Positions 8,064 to 15,491 of a stretch of 64,000 nucleotides of DNA are shown here, one piece after another. Position 1 is the stretch's first letter; each line of letters begins with the position of its first letter. The notes under the pieces were generated by a model that ran no database searches, had not been told where the DNA came from, and saw nothing but the letters and a program-made list of their open reading frames with translations. Source of the DNA: UBA1952 sp965246785 (GTDB lineage Bacteria; Bacteroidota; Bacteroidia; Chitinophagales; Chitinophagaceae); the NCBI GenBank assembly GCA_965246785.1, contig CBDFFM010000027.1, positions 62,001 through 126,000 of the forward strand. The letters are read 5' to 3'. A program made the translations under genes and the position numbers.

Positions 8064-8111
8064 GTTGGAACGTTCGGGTGTTGGAATGTTGGAGCGTTCC
8101 ACTTTGGAGTT
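8064..8111. repeat. 8-bp-period degenerate tandem repeat (GTTGGANY)
   Basis: Six consecutive octamers in strict 8-bp register: GTTGGAAC, GTTCGGGT, GTTGGAAT, GTTGGAGC, GTTCCACT, TTGGAGTT. They fill the spacer between lemA and the gene ending at 8134. The same word in the same period recurs at 11999-12038. Confidence 0.7.
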
Positions 8112-8133
8112 TGGGGCCAAGCTTTCTATTTAT

Positions 8134-8667
8134 TTAAATTCTGCTGTGCACCCGCATTGGGTATTCAAATGGCTTCGCCTTATTGGAGCCGAAGTAATAG
8201 CGCAGGGCCACGCCGACGATGTTGTGCGGCATAAACTCAACTTCCTGAACGTAATTGAGGGAAGGCCGCACGTCGCCGAAAATACTGATTGGGAAACGCC
8301 GAAATAGGTATTCAAGCCCGCCGATACCGCTGAGGCCGGCCATGGACTCGTCAGGGAAGGGCGTCTCGTCACGGCCGCTCCAGTAACCTGCCTGTGCGCC
8401 GCCGCCGAAGTACAGACGAAAAGATGTAACGGGCAGTAAGAGGTGGTATTCAATGAGGGCCACGAAATAAAAGCTATGGCCGTTGAGCAGCCGCACGCCG
8501 CCGGCATTAAGCTGTCCTTCAAACGCAAAATTCCGGTCAACAAAATACTTAGCCGTAAGCCCGAAGCCATCCAGCGAGCCGCGTGTGCCGATGCCGGTGC
8601 GGCCCGGCTGGGCGCATACCGGGAGTGCATGGGAGGCGATGAGCATGAGGAGTAAAACGCGTTTCAT
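8134..8667 (-). CDS. Exported beta-barrel-like protein, unknown
   Basis: 177 residues. Signal peptide MKRVLLLMLIASHALPVCAQ, then alternating aromatic/Gly strands (GFGLTAKYFVDRNFAFEGQLN, YFVALIEYHLLLP, FRLYFGGGAQAGYW, GIGGLEYLFRRFPISIFGDVRPSLNYV, NIVGVALRYYFG) typical of a small outer-membrane beta-barrel of the OmpA/OmpW-like shape. No named family is assigned. It is divergent from kynU, with 65 bp between starts. Confidence 0.7.
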   Translation of the reverse strand: MKRVLLLMLIASHALPVCAQPGRTGIGTRGSLDGFGLTAKYFVDRNFAFEGQLNAGGVRLLNGHSFYFVALIEYHLLLPVTSFRLYFGGGAQAGYWSGRDETPFPDESMAGLSGIGGLEYLFRRFPISIFGDVRPSLNYVQEVEFMPHNIVGVALRYYFGSNKAKPFEYPMRVHSRI

Positions 8668-8732
8668 TCAGTCCGTCGGGAAGCAGGCGCGCCGCTACCC
8701 TTTGCCCCTATTACCAAAGTAATGCCCGCTAC

Positions 8733-10004
8733 ATGACTGCCCAGTTTGAAGCCTCTGCCGAATATGCCCACAGCCTCGACCAGATGGACACGCTGTTCCC
8801 GTTCCGGGAGCGCTTCCATTTTCCGCAACATAACGGTGAGGACGTGCGCTATTTCTGCGGCAACTCGCTTGGCCTGCAGCCTAAAAGCACGGCATACCTG
8901 ATGCAAAAGGAGCTGGACGATTGGGCGGCTTACGGTGTAGAAGGGCACACGCAGGCGCGCAACGCGTGGCTTTATTATCACCATCTTTTTTCAGAAAGCC
9001 TTGGTCGCATTGTAGGCGCTGAGAAGGAGGAGGTAGTAGCGGCGAATACGCTCACCGTAAATCTGCATCTGCTGATGCTCTCCTTCTACCGCCCCACGAA
9101 GGAGCGATATAAAATCATCATGGAAGCCGGAGCTTTCCCGTCTGACCAATATGCAATTGAGACGCAGGCAAGGCTCTGGGGATTTAATCCCGACGATGCG
9201 GTGATAGAAGTAGCGCCGCGCGAAGGCGAGTTTACGCTGCGCAATGAAGATATTCTGAAAGCGATAGAAGAGGCTGGCCCTTTGCTGGCGCTCGTGATGT
9301 TTGGCGGCGTGAATTACTATACGGGGCAGCTATTTGACATCGCCGCTATCACAGAGGCGGCACATCGCGTGGGCGCATACGCCGGCTTTGACCTCGCGCA
9401 CGCAGTGGGCAATGTGCCACTGAAATTGCACGATTGGGACGTAGATTTCGCGTGCTGGTGCTCTTACAAATACCTGAACAGCGGCCCCGGCGGTGTAGGC
9501 GGTATCTTCGTACACCAGCGGCACGGAGATAGTCCGGACGTCTTCAGGCTGGCGGGCTGGTGGGGGAATGAGGAGGAGACGCGCTTCCAGATGAGGAAGG
9601 GCTTCCATCCGCAGCGCGGTGCGGCAAGCTGGCAGATGAGCAATGCGCCGGTGTTCAATATGGTGGCGCATCGGGCTTCACTGGATATCTATGATAAGGC
9701 CGGCATGGCGCCGCTGCGCGAGAAGAGTCTTAGGATGACAGCCTATCTCCAGTTTCTTTTAGACAACTTAAAGTCATTACCCTTTTCCGTCATCACACCA
9801 CGGGAAGAAAATCAGCGCGGGTGCCAGATTTCCATGCTCTTTCATGAGCGCGGGCGGGAGGTTTTTGACGCACTGTCGGATGCGGGTATTATCGCGGATT
9901 GGCGGGAGCCGGATGTGATTCGCGTAGCGCCCGTGCCGCTTTACAATACTTATGAGGATGTGTATCGGCTATATGAGGTGATGGCGCGATTGGTAGGAAG
10001 TTAA
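8733..10004 (+). CDS. kynU: Kynureninase
   Basis: 423 residues, the normal length. This PLP enzyme cleaves L-kynurenine (or 3-hydroxykynurenine) to anthranilate (or 3-hydroxyanthranilate) and alanine in tryptophan breakdown or NAD synthesis. Visible signatures: YFCGNSLGLQPKS near 42-54, FDLAHAVGN near 215 (PLP-binding Asp and His), and CSYKYLNSGPGGVGG near 245, where the Lys forms the Schiff base. Cytosolic. No other kynurenine-pathway gene is in the window. The following methyltransferase gene starts 26 bp later on the same strand. Confidence 0.95.
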   Translation: MTAQFEASAEYAHSLDQMDTLFPFRERFHFPQHNGEDVRYFCGNSLGLQPKSTAYLMQKELDDWAAYGVEGHTQARNAWLYYHHLFSESLGRIVGAEKEEVVAANTLTVNLHLLMLSFYRPTKERYKIIMEAGAFPSDQYAIETQARLWGFNPDDAVIEVAPREGEFTLRNEDILKAIEEAGPLLALVMFGGVNYYTGQLFDIAAITEAAHRVGAYAGFDLAHAVGNVPLKLHDWDVDFACWCSYKYLNSGPGGVGGIFVHQRHGDSPDVFRLAGWWGNEEETRFQMRKGFHPQRGAASWQMSNAPVFNMVAHRASLDIYDKAGMAPLREKSLRMTAYLQFLLDNLKSLPFSVITPREENQRGCQISMLFHERGREVFDALSDAGIIADWREPDVIRVAPVPLYNTYEDVYRLYEVMARLVGS

Positions 10005-10030
10005 TAGACTGAAAGGTTTAGAATAGTGAC

Positions 10031-10846
10031 ATGCAATACAACGACACCGCCAAAATCCGCGAGCATTACGACATTGCTTCTCCACTCTACAAAGAGCTTT
10101 GGGGCCAGCATATCCACCACGGATATTGGATTACAGGAAAGGAGTCAAAGGAAGAAGCAGCTCAGAACCTTGTTGACTTATTAATCCAGAAATCCGGCTT
10201 GCGGAGGGGCTCCAAAGTGCTGGATGTGGGCTGCGGCGTGGGTGGGACTTCCATCTTTCTTGCCAAGGAATGGGATTGCGATGTAACGGGCATCACTATC
10301 TCGCCCGTTCAGGTAGAAATGGCTACTGCCACCGCTAAAGATCTTTCTAATCCGCCTCGTTTTCTTGTGGATGACGCGAATGACATTTCTGTTCAGGGCC
10401 AGTTTGACATCATCTGGTCAGTAGAAATGATTTCACACCTGCGTGACCGGGACAACCTTTTTCGCCGTGCAAGCGAGCTGCTGAAGTCCGGCGGGAAGAT
10501 GTGCATCACCGATTGGTGGAAAGCCGACGGGCTTTCTGAAGCAGACGAGCGCAAGTACATCCAGCCAATTGAAAAGCCGATGCTCGTAGCCTTGCCCACC
10601 TTATCCGAATACCAGCAATATATTGACGCGCACGGCCTCCGAATCGTTTATTACGAAGACATCTCCGAGCGCGTGGCCCGTACCTGGGATATAACCTCCG
10701 AATCCATCAAGCCGAAGGCCATCTGGAATTTTGCCACGAAGCACGGCCGGGCTTTTGTGGATTTTCTTCATTCTTTTCAGGCAATGCGCGCTGGCTTCAA
10801 AAGCGGTGCTTTCCGGTATCCGGCGATGGTGCTTGAGAAGCTTTGA
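10031..10846 (+). CDS. Class I SAM-dependent methyltransferase
   Basis: 271 residues. SAM motif I is VLDVGCGVGGTSIFLA near 64-79, with DIIWSVEMISHL as motif II and LKSGGKMCITDWW as motif III. The N-terminus (YDIASPLYKELWGQHIHHGYW) is the pattern of the gamma-tocopherol/sarcosine-type small-molecule methyltransferases, not of rRNA enzymes. The acceptor is unknown. It follows kynU closely, so a substrate related to tryptophan catabolism is possible but unproven. Converges on the next gene with adjacent stop codons. Confidence 0.8.
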   Translation: MQYNDTAKIREHYDIASPLYKELWGQHIHHGYWITGKESKEEAAQNLVDLLIQKSGLRRGSKVLDVGCGVGGTSIFLAKEWDCDVTGITISPVQVEMATATAKDLSNPPRFLVDDANDISVQGQFDIIWSVEMISHLRDRDNLFRRASELLKSGGKMCITDWWKADGLSEADERKYIQPIEKPMLVALPTLSEYQQYIDAHGLRIVYYEDISERVARTWDITSESIKPKAIWNFATKHGRAFVDFLHSFQAMRAGFKSGAFRYPAMVLEKL

Positions 10847-11377
10847 TTAATGATATGGGGCGAGCGCCAGCCGTATAGAGTCGGCATTCACATTGCTTTT
10901 GCTTGCGTAGAGCACATCGCCCTTCTTATTAAAAAGCAGAAAGCTGAGCGTTTGCTTTAGCTCATCGCGCGCTGTGCGCTTAGTGTAGTACCAAAGGAAG
11001 TAGCACTGTTGGGAAAAGTCATTGATGGCAATAGCCTGCTTGCGCCCGTAGCGCTGTATTCTGAAATAGCCCCTAAGCACATCGGGAAAATCAAATCGGC
11101 GCTTTAGTGCGAAGGCATGAGTCTCCGGGTCGTTAATGCTGTAAAAGGCGATACTCATCTTGCCCCTCGCCTCATTTATCAGTTTAGGAAATTCGGCAGC
11201 ACAGCCTCTGCACCATCCTGACCAAAAGAATATGCCGGTATAATCTGCCGTGCGGATGATGGAATCAAGTGCGTGATATGTGATGTCAGGAATGCGAACG
11301 TGCGAAGAATCCGGCACTTGCGCAACCAATTGTTTGGCAAGGCAAATTGCAGCAACAAAAAGCATCAATCTTTTCAT
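10847..11377 (-). CDS. Exported thioredoxin-fold protein with WCRGC motif
   Basis: 176 residues with a signal peptide (MKRLMLFVAAICLAKQLVAQ). The segment GIFFWSGWCRGCAAEFPKLINEA resembles the thioredoxin/TlpA active site, with CxxC as Cys-Arg-Gly-Cys. The rest is divergent and short for TlpA. A periplasmic thiol-disulfide role is plausible. Its stop abuts the stop of the convergent methyltransferase gene, leaving no room for a separate terminator. Confidence 0.7.
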   Translation of the reverse strand: MKRLMLFVAAICLAKQLVAQVPDSSHVRIPDITYHALDSIIRTADYTGIFFWSGWCRGCAAEFPKLINEARGKMSIAFYSINDPETHAFALKRRFDFPDVLRGYFRIQRYGRKQAIAINDFSQQCYFLWYYTKRTARDELKQTLSFLLFNKKGDVLYASKSNVNADSIRLALAPYH

Positions 11378-11482
11378 CCGTCAAATATCGCCTGGCGGCG
11401 GCGGTAGTACTGAAGTTGCTTTACAGTACATAACAAAGAAAGGAGAAGCCGAACGGCAAGATAAAACGCAACAAAAACAAAA

Positions 11483-11506
11483 CAGCCACCGTAAGAACGG
11501 TGGCTG
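11483..11506 (-). terminator. Intrinsic terminator of ndk
   Basis: Perfect 10-bp stem (CAGCCACCGT / ACGGTGGCTG) with a 4-nt loop. On the minus strand it is followed by a T-rich tract (TTTTGTTTTTGTT), so it terminates the ndk transcript before the downstream thioredoxin-fold gene. Confidence 0.85.
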
Positions 11507-11536
11507 CACAGAGAAAACCAGTTGGGGAAGGCTAGC

Positions 11537-11956
11537 TTAGAATTGCTCCAGACCGCTGAAGAAGAAGGCGCCTTCAATGGCGGCATTATCATCGCTGTCG
11601 GAGCCGTGCACGGCGTTCTCGCCCATGCTCGTTGCGTACTTCTTGCGGATAGTTCCTTCTTCAGCGTTGGCCGGATTGGTAGCGCCGATAAGTGTGCGGA
11701 AGTCGGCAACAGCATTCTCCTTTTCCAAAATGGCTGCCACAATGGAGCCGCTGCTCATGAACTCCGTCAGTTCGCCGTAAAAGGGACGTTCCGCGTGAAC
11801 CTCATAGAATTTCTTCGCCTGCTCCGTTGAGATGCGGGTGTATTTCATCGCCACAATGCGGAAGCCGGCGGCGTTAATCATTTGCAGGATGTTGCCGATG
11901 TGACCGTTGCGAACGGCGTCAGGCTTAATCATCGTAAAGGTGCGGTTGGTAGCCAT
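11537..11956 (-). CDS. ndk: Nucleoside diphosphate kinase
   Basis: 139 residues, full length. It transfers the gamma-phosphate between nucleoside tri- and diphosphates through a phospho-histidine. The N-terminal TFTMIKPDAVRNGHIG and the catalytic NAVHGSDS (His near 115) are intact. The start ATG 11956 is clear. It is divergent from nrnA across a 172-bp spacer that contains an 8-bp-period repeat, and is followed by its own terminator. Confidence 0.97.
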   Translation of the reverse strand: MATNRTFTMIKPDAVRNGHIGNILQMINAAGFRIVAMKYTRISTEQAKKFYEVHAERPFYGELTEFMSSGSIVAAILEKENAVADFRTLIGATNPANAEEGTIRKKYATSMGENAVHGSDSDDNAAIEGAFFFSGLEQF

Positions 11957-11998
11957 GTAGGTAGTTTTTTGTGACGGGCGCGAAGATAGGAGGGTAAT

Positions 11999-12038
11999 GC
12001 TGGAGTGTTGGAACGTTGGAGTGTTGGATTGTTCCTAA
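11999..12038. repeat. 8-bp-period tandem repeat with inverted partner
   Basis: Five octamers in register: GCTGGAGT, GTTGGAAC, GTTGGAGT, GTTGGATT, GTTCCTAA. A complementary set (CCTTCCAA, CACTCCAA) lies at about 12091-12112, so the ndk/nrnA spacer can fold into a long imperfect hairpin. Same word family as the array at 8064. Confidence 0.7.
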
Positions 12039-12113
12039 AACAAAAGTCAACCGTTCCAATTCCAAAGCCAACAACGTGACACCTACACTCCATCCTTCCA
12101 ACACTCCAACCTT

Positions 12114-12121
12114 TACCTTCG
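12114..12121 (+). promoter_or_regulatory. Candidate -7 element (TACCTTCG) of nrnA
   Basis: Seven of eight bases match the Bacteroidota TAnnTTTG element. It lies only 7 nt before the nrnA ATG, which would put transcription start almost at the start codon. No clear -33 TTTG is visible at the right spacing. Confidence 0.35.
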
Positions 12122-12128
12122 CCAATCC

Positions 12129-13127
12129 ATGAAGCCTATCCGTGAAGCTCTGCTGCTGTTGCAAGCGCCGAAGAAGATTTTCATCACCACCCACCATAAG
12201 CCCGACGGTGATGCGATTGGCTCCATGCTCGGGCTGTATCATTACCTGAAGGTCAAAGGACATCATGTGACGCCCGTTGCGCCAAGCAGTGTACCGGATT
12301 TTTTGATGTGGCTGCCGGGTGTGGAAGCGGTGATTGATTATGAAGACCAGCCTTCGGAAGCCGAAACAGCGCTACGCGAAGCTGACATTATCTTCTGCCT
12401 TGACTTCAACGACCCCAGCCGCGTAAAGGGCCTGCAGGCTGCGCTGGAAAGCGCCACCCAGCCTAAGCTGCTTATAGACCACCACATGTTCCCGAAGCCC
12501 GTCTGGGACTACGGCGTCAGCGAGCCGGAGAAGAGCAGTACCTGCGAAATGGTGTATGATTTCATCAACCTGTGCGGCGATAACGGACTTATAAACCTAA
12601 GCATCGCCGCCTGCCTCTACACCGGCACTATGACTGATACAGGTTCCTTCCGCTACCCGGTAGCATCTGCGTCCGTTCATCGCATGGTTGCGGATTTTTT
12701 AGACCGTGGCCTGCAGCACAGCCCCATTCACGAGGCCGTATTTGACTCCTGGAGCGCCAACCGTATGAAGTTTGTGGGCTATATGCTTATTGAGCGTATG
12801 GAGCTATTCCCGCAGTGGAGTGCCGGCCTCATCACAATCGCCCGCAAAGACCTTAAGCTCTTTGAATTGAATACCGGCGATACGGAAGGCCTCGTCCAGT
12901 ATCCCCTTTCCGTGGCAGGCATTCGTTTTTCTACGCTCATCACCGAGCGGGCTGACGAAGTCAGGCTCTCCTTTCGCAGCAAGGGCGACTTTGACGTGAA
13001 CGGCTTCGCACGCGAGCATTTTGTCGGCGGGGGCCACTTCAATGCTTCGGGCGGCAAATCTTCCGAAAGCCTTAACGACACTGTGGCGCGCTTCAAAAAG
13101 ATTTTATCCGAATTTCACCCGCGCTAA
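12129..13127 (+). CDS. nrnA: DHH/DHHA1 phosphoesterase, NrnA-like (oligoribonuclease/pAp phosphatase)
   Basis: 332 residues. NrnA-type enzymes degrade short RNA oligonucleotides and dephosphorylate 3'-phosphoadenosine 5'-phosphate. The DHH domain shows HHKPDGDAIGSMLGL near 21-35, CLDFNDPSR, and LLIDHH near 118. The DHHA1 domain ends in GGGHFNASGGK near 305, the substrate-binding loop. Cytosolic and manganese-dependent in known members. Followed 30 bp later by a double-FKBP lipoprotein gene, probably in one transcript. Confidence 0.9.
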   Translation: MKPIREALLLLQAPKKIFITTHHKPDGDAIGSMLGLYHYLKVKGHHVTPVAPSSVPDFLMWLPGVEAVIDYEDQPSEAETALREADIIFCLDFNDPSRVKGLQAALESATQPKLLIDHHMFPKPVWDYGVSEPEKSSTCEMVYDFINLCGDNGLINLSIAACLYTGTMTDTGSFRYPVASASVHRMVADFLDRGLQHSPIHEAVFDSWSANRMKFVGYMLIERMELFPQWSAGLITIARKDLKLFELNTGDTEGLVQYPLSVAGIRFSTLITERADEVRLSFRSKGDFDVNGFAREHFVGGGHFNASGGKSSESLNDTVARFKKILSEFHPR

Positions 13128-13157
13128 AAACCAACCCGCACATACGTAACAATCAAC

Positions 13158-14069
13158 ATGGTAAAACAGCTACTCTCCCCCGCCGTTCTCGGCCTGTCGG
13201 TGCTTGCATTTTCTTCCTGCAACGCGCAGGACGCAGGCTTTAAGAAGACCGCCAGCGGTCTTGAATACAAAATTGTCAAGGACGAGCCGGGCATTCAAAA
13301 GCCCGCTATTGGCGATTATATGGAGTTTCATATCAAGAGCTACATCCGCTTCCCGAAGGGAGACTCCGTGCTCTTTGACTCCCGCAAGATGAACGGCAAT
13401 CAGCCAGTGCCGTTCCAATTAACGCCGCCGCAATTTAAGGGCGACCTCGTAGAAGGCTTCCAAATGCTCACGAAGGGCGACAGTGCCGTCTTCCGTGTAG
13501 CGGTTGACTCCGTGATTAAGGCCGGCAACGCGCCGCTGCCTTGGATGGAGAAGGGTAAGAATCAAAAACTGGAATACACGGTACAGGTGGTAACTGTAAA
13601 GACGCAGGCACAGCTTCAGGCAGAGCAAAAGCAAGCCGCATCCAAGCAGGTAGGCGTGGATGAGCAGCTTATTAAGGACTACCTCGCTAAGAACAACATC
13701 AAGGCCATGCGCACCCCCTCCGGCCTATACTACAAGGTCGATAAGATGGGCGCCGGCTACAAGCCTATGCCCGGCGACAGCGTGAGCATGAACTACACCG
13801 GCATGACGCTGAACGGAACAAAGTTTGACTCAAACATTGACCCTCAGTTCAATCACGTGCAGCCTTTCTGGTTCAACCTTGGCGTAGGCCAGGTGATTCG
13901 CGGTTGGGATGAAGGTATTGGCCTCATGCCTAAGGGCAGCAAGGGCACCCTCTACATTCCATCTACAATGGCGTACGGCGCGCAAAGCCCTACCCCGCTC
14001 ATCCCGGCCAACTCCGTGCTGATGTTTGACGTGGAAGTGGTGGACGCTAAGGCAGCGAAGAAGAAGTAA
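13158..14069 (+). CDS. Lipoprotein with two FKBP-type peptidyl-prolyl isomerase domains
   Basis: 303 residues. Lipoprotein signal MVKQLLSPAVLGLSVLAFSSC with the lipobox Cys at 21. FKBP domain 1 spans ~35-150 (GDYMEFHIKSYI...VEGFQMLTKGDSAVF) and is divergent. Domain 2 spans ~190-298 (GDSVSMNYTGMTLNGTKFDSN, GQVIRGWDEGIGLMPKGSK, LIPANSVLMFDVEVVD) and looks catalytically complete. It probably assists folding of envelope or secreted proteins in the periplasm. The gliding lipoprotein GldI also belongs to this family but has one domain; orthology is not established. Ends just before a strong terminator. Confidence 0.9.
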   Translation: MVKQLLSPAVLGLSVLAFSSCNAQDAGFKKTASGLEYKIVKDEPGIQKPAIGDYMEFHIKSYIRFPKGDSVLFDSRKMNGNQPVPFQLTPPQFKGDLVEGFQMLTKGDSAVFRVAVDSVIKAGNAPLPWMEKGKNQKLEYTVQVVTVKTQAQLQAEQKQAASKQVGVDEQLIKDYLAKNNIKAMRTPSGLYYKVDKMGAGYKPMPGDSVSMNYTGMTLNGTKFDSNIDPQFNHVQPFWFNLGVGQVIRGWDEGIGLMPKGSKGTLYIPSTMAYGAQSPTPLIPANSVLMFDVEVVDAKAAKKK

Positions 14070-14081
14070 GTTTTTGGTCAG

Positions 14082-14123
14082 AACAGAAGCGGCGCTGCGG
14101 TTTTTCGCAGCGCCGCTTCTGTT
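14082..14123. terminator. Strong intrinsic terminator
   Basis: Perfect 18-bp inverted repeat (arms 14082-14099 and 14106-14123) around the 6-nt loop GTTTTT. It lies between the convergent FKBP gene (+) and periplasmic-binding gene (-). The poly-U tract is weak on both sides, so termination relies on the long GC-rich stem. Confidence 0.8.
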
Positions 14124-14151
14124 ATATAAGGCTGGCAAGCGTTCATGCCGG

Positions 14152-15468
14152 TTACTGCTCCACGCTAAAGGAGCCGCCCTGATAATGGTAGAGATAGACG
14201 TGGCCATTCTCCCAATACTGCGTGATGCCGTCTTTACCCTGCGCAGGCTTCATGTCAAAACGAGTAAAGAGCGCGCCACCGTTGTCGGCGTAGTGCTCAT
14301 TAAAGACGGTGCCGTAGCGTTGCAGCAAGTAGGCATACCAGGAGAGGGTCTCATAGCTACGGTAAGCCATGTCACCTGGCCGGCCCCCATACTTTTCATT
14401 AAAGGCATCAGAGAAGCCCTTGCCGGCAGATGTGCTGGGGTCAAAATAGAAAGGCGAGGGAATTATGATGCCCACGTTCGGGAGGGCGCCTTCCTTGCGC
14501 AGAAAGGACAGGCTTTTCCATGAGGGCATTCCATAAACCTCAAAATTGTACTTCGGGAAGGCCTTGCCAAGCTGCTGCAAGAGTTGCGTTGCATACGTTA
14601 CATCCACAATCGGCATTACGATGATGTTGGTGAAGCTGCTGTCTAAAAAGTTGCGTAGCTTCTCCGAGGGGAGCGGCGTATTCATAGCCACCTTCGTATA
14701 GGCAAAGGAGCTGTCCTGCGTGATGTAGCGGAAGCACTGAGCGTCAAGCGGCACCGTGCTGCGCTGGTAAATGAGCAGCGGCACCGTTGGGCGCGCTCGC
14801 CTTGCTACGGCCGCTTTCACGGCGGCGCAATGCCGCTGAAGCGTAGGCTGGGCAAGATTAAAGTAAAGATTGCCCTTCACGCCGCCATCCGCAGGCGTGA
14901 GCGTGGAAACGAAGTTGATGTTCCGCCTTTGCGCCAGCGCGGCCAGCGGAGCTACCTGCGAAGATTGCACCGCGCCGATGATAAGGTCGGCCGTATCCAG
15001 CTTGCCGCCCTTCAGCAGTGCGTCAACTGTATGAGCCGGGTCGGTGATGTCGTGGACATAGACGTCCAGATGATAGCCGCTGCTTCTGAGCGTATCGGCG
15101 GCAAGCTGGATGCCCTGGTAGAAAGAGAGGCCGGGCAGGACTTTGTCCGGCAGGTGACTTTTGTAAACTGGCTTGCCGCCGCTCACCAATTCATTCAGGT
15201 AAAGCGGCGTCAGCACTTCTACACGGTAGCGTGGCTTCATTACCGTTTTGCTGAGCTTGGGTGGCTCAGGCGCTTTCTTCTTGCTTGCAGTTGAAGTGTT
15301 CTTTTTGTCGCCCGCGGGTTTCTGGACGGGCTTGCGCACGGGTCGCTTTTCTTCTTCTTTCCCGAAAATCTTCTTCCAAAACTGCGCATGCGCCGGCTGC
15401 GGCTGCGCCGCTATCGCAGCGGCGAGCAATATCAGTGAGACAATATGTAAGGCACGTTTCGTCGTCAT
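14152..15468 (-). CDS. Periplasmic-binding protein type 1 (amino-acid ABC transporter substrate-binding-like)
   Basis: 438 residues from Met 15468. The signal peptide MTTKRALHIVSLILLAAAIAA is followed by a Lys/Pro-rich linker (residues ~35-75), then a two-lobed type 1 periplasmic-binding fold (VEVLTPLYLNEL, SFYQGIQLAADTL, LIIGAVQSSQVAPLAALAQ, PFYFDPSTSAGKGFSDAFNEKYG). It resembles LivJ/LpoA-like proteins. Immediately downstream of guaA on the same strand; no permease or ATPase gene is adjacent, so transport may not be its role. An in-frame Met 11 codons upstream overlaps guaA and is less likely. Confidence 0.8.
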   Translation of the reverse strand: MTTKRALHIVSLILLAAAIAAQPQPAHAQFWKKIFGKEEEKRPVRKPVQKPAGDKKNTSTASKKKAPEPPKLSKTVMKPRYRVEVLTPLYLNELVSGGKPVYKSHLPDKVLPGLSFYQGIQLAADTLRSSGYHLDVYVHDITDPAHTVDALLKGGKLDTADLIIGAVQSSQVAPLAALAQRRNINFVSTLTPADGGVKGNLYFNLAQPTLQRHCAAVKAAVARRARPTVPLLIYQRSTVPLDAQCFRYITQDSSFAYTKVAMNTPLPSEKLRNFLDSSFTNIIVMPIVDVTYATQLLQQLGKAFPKYNFEVYGMPSWKSLSFLRKEGALPNVGIIIPSPFYFDPSTSAGKGFSDAFNEKYGGRPGDMAYRSYETLSWYAYLLQRYGTVFNEHYADNGGALFTRFDMKPAQGKDGITQYWENGHVYLYHYQGGSFSVEQ

Positions 15469-15491
15469 TTGCGCTAGCGAAGAAAAGAAAA

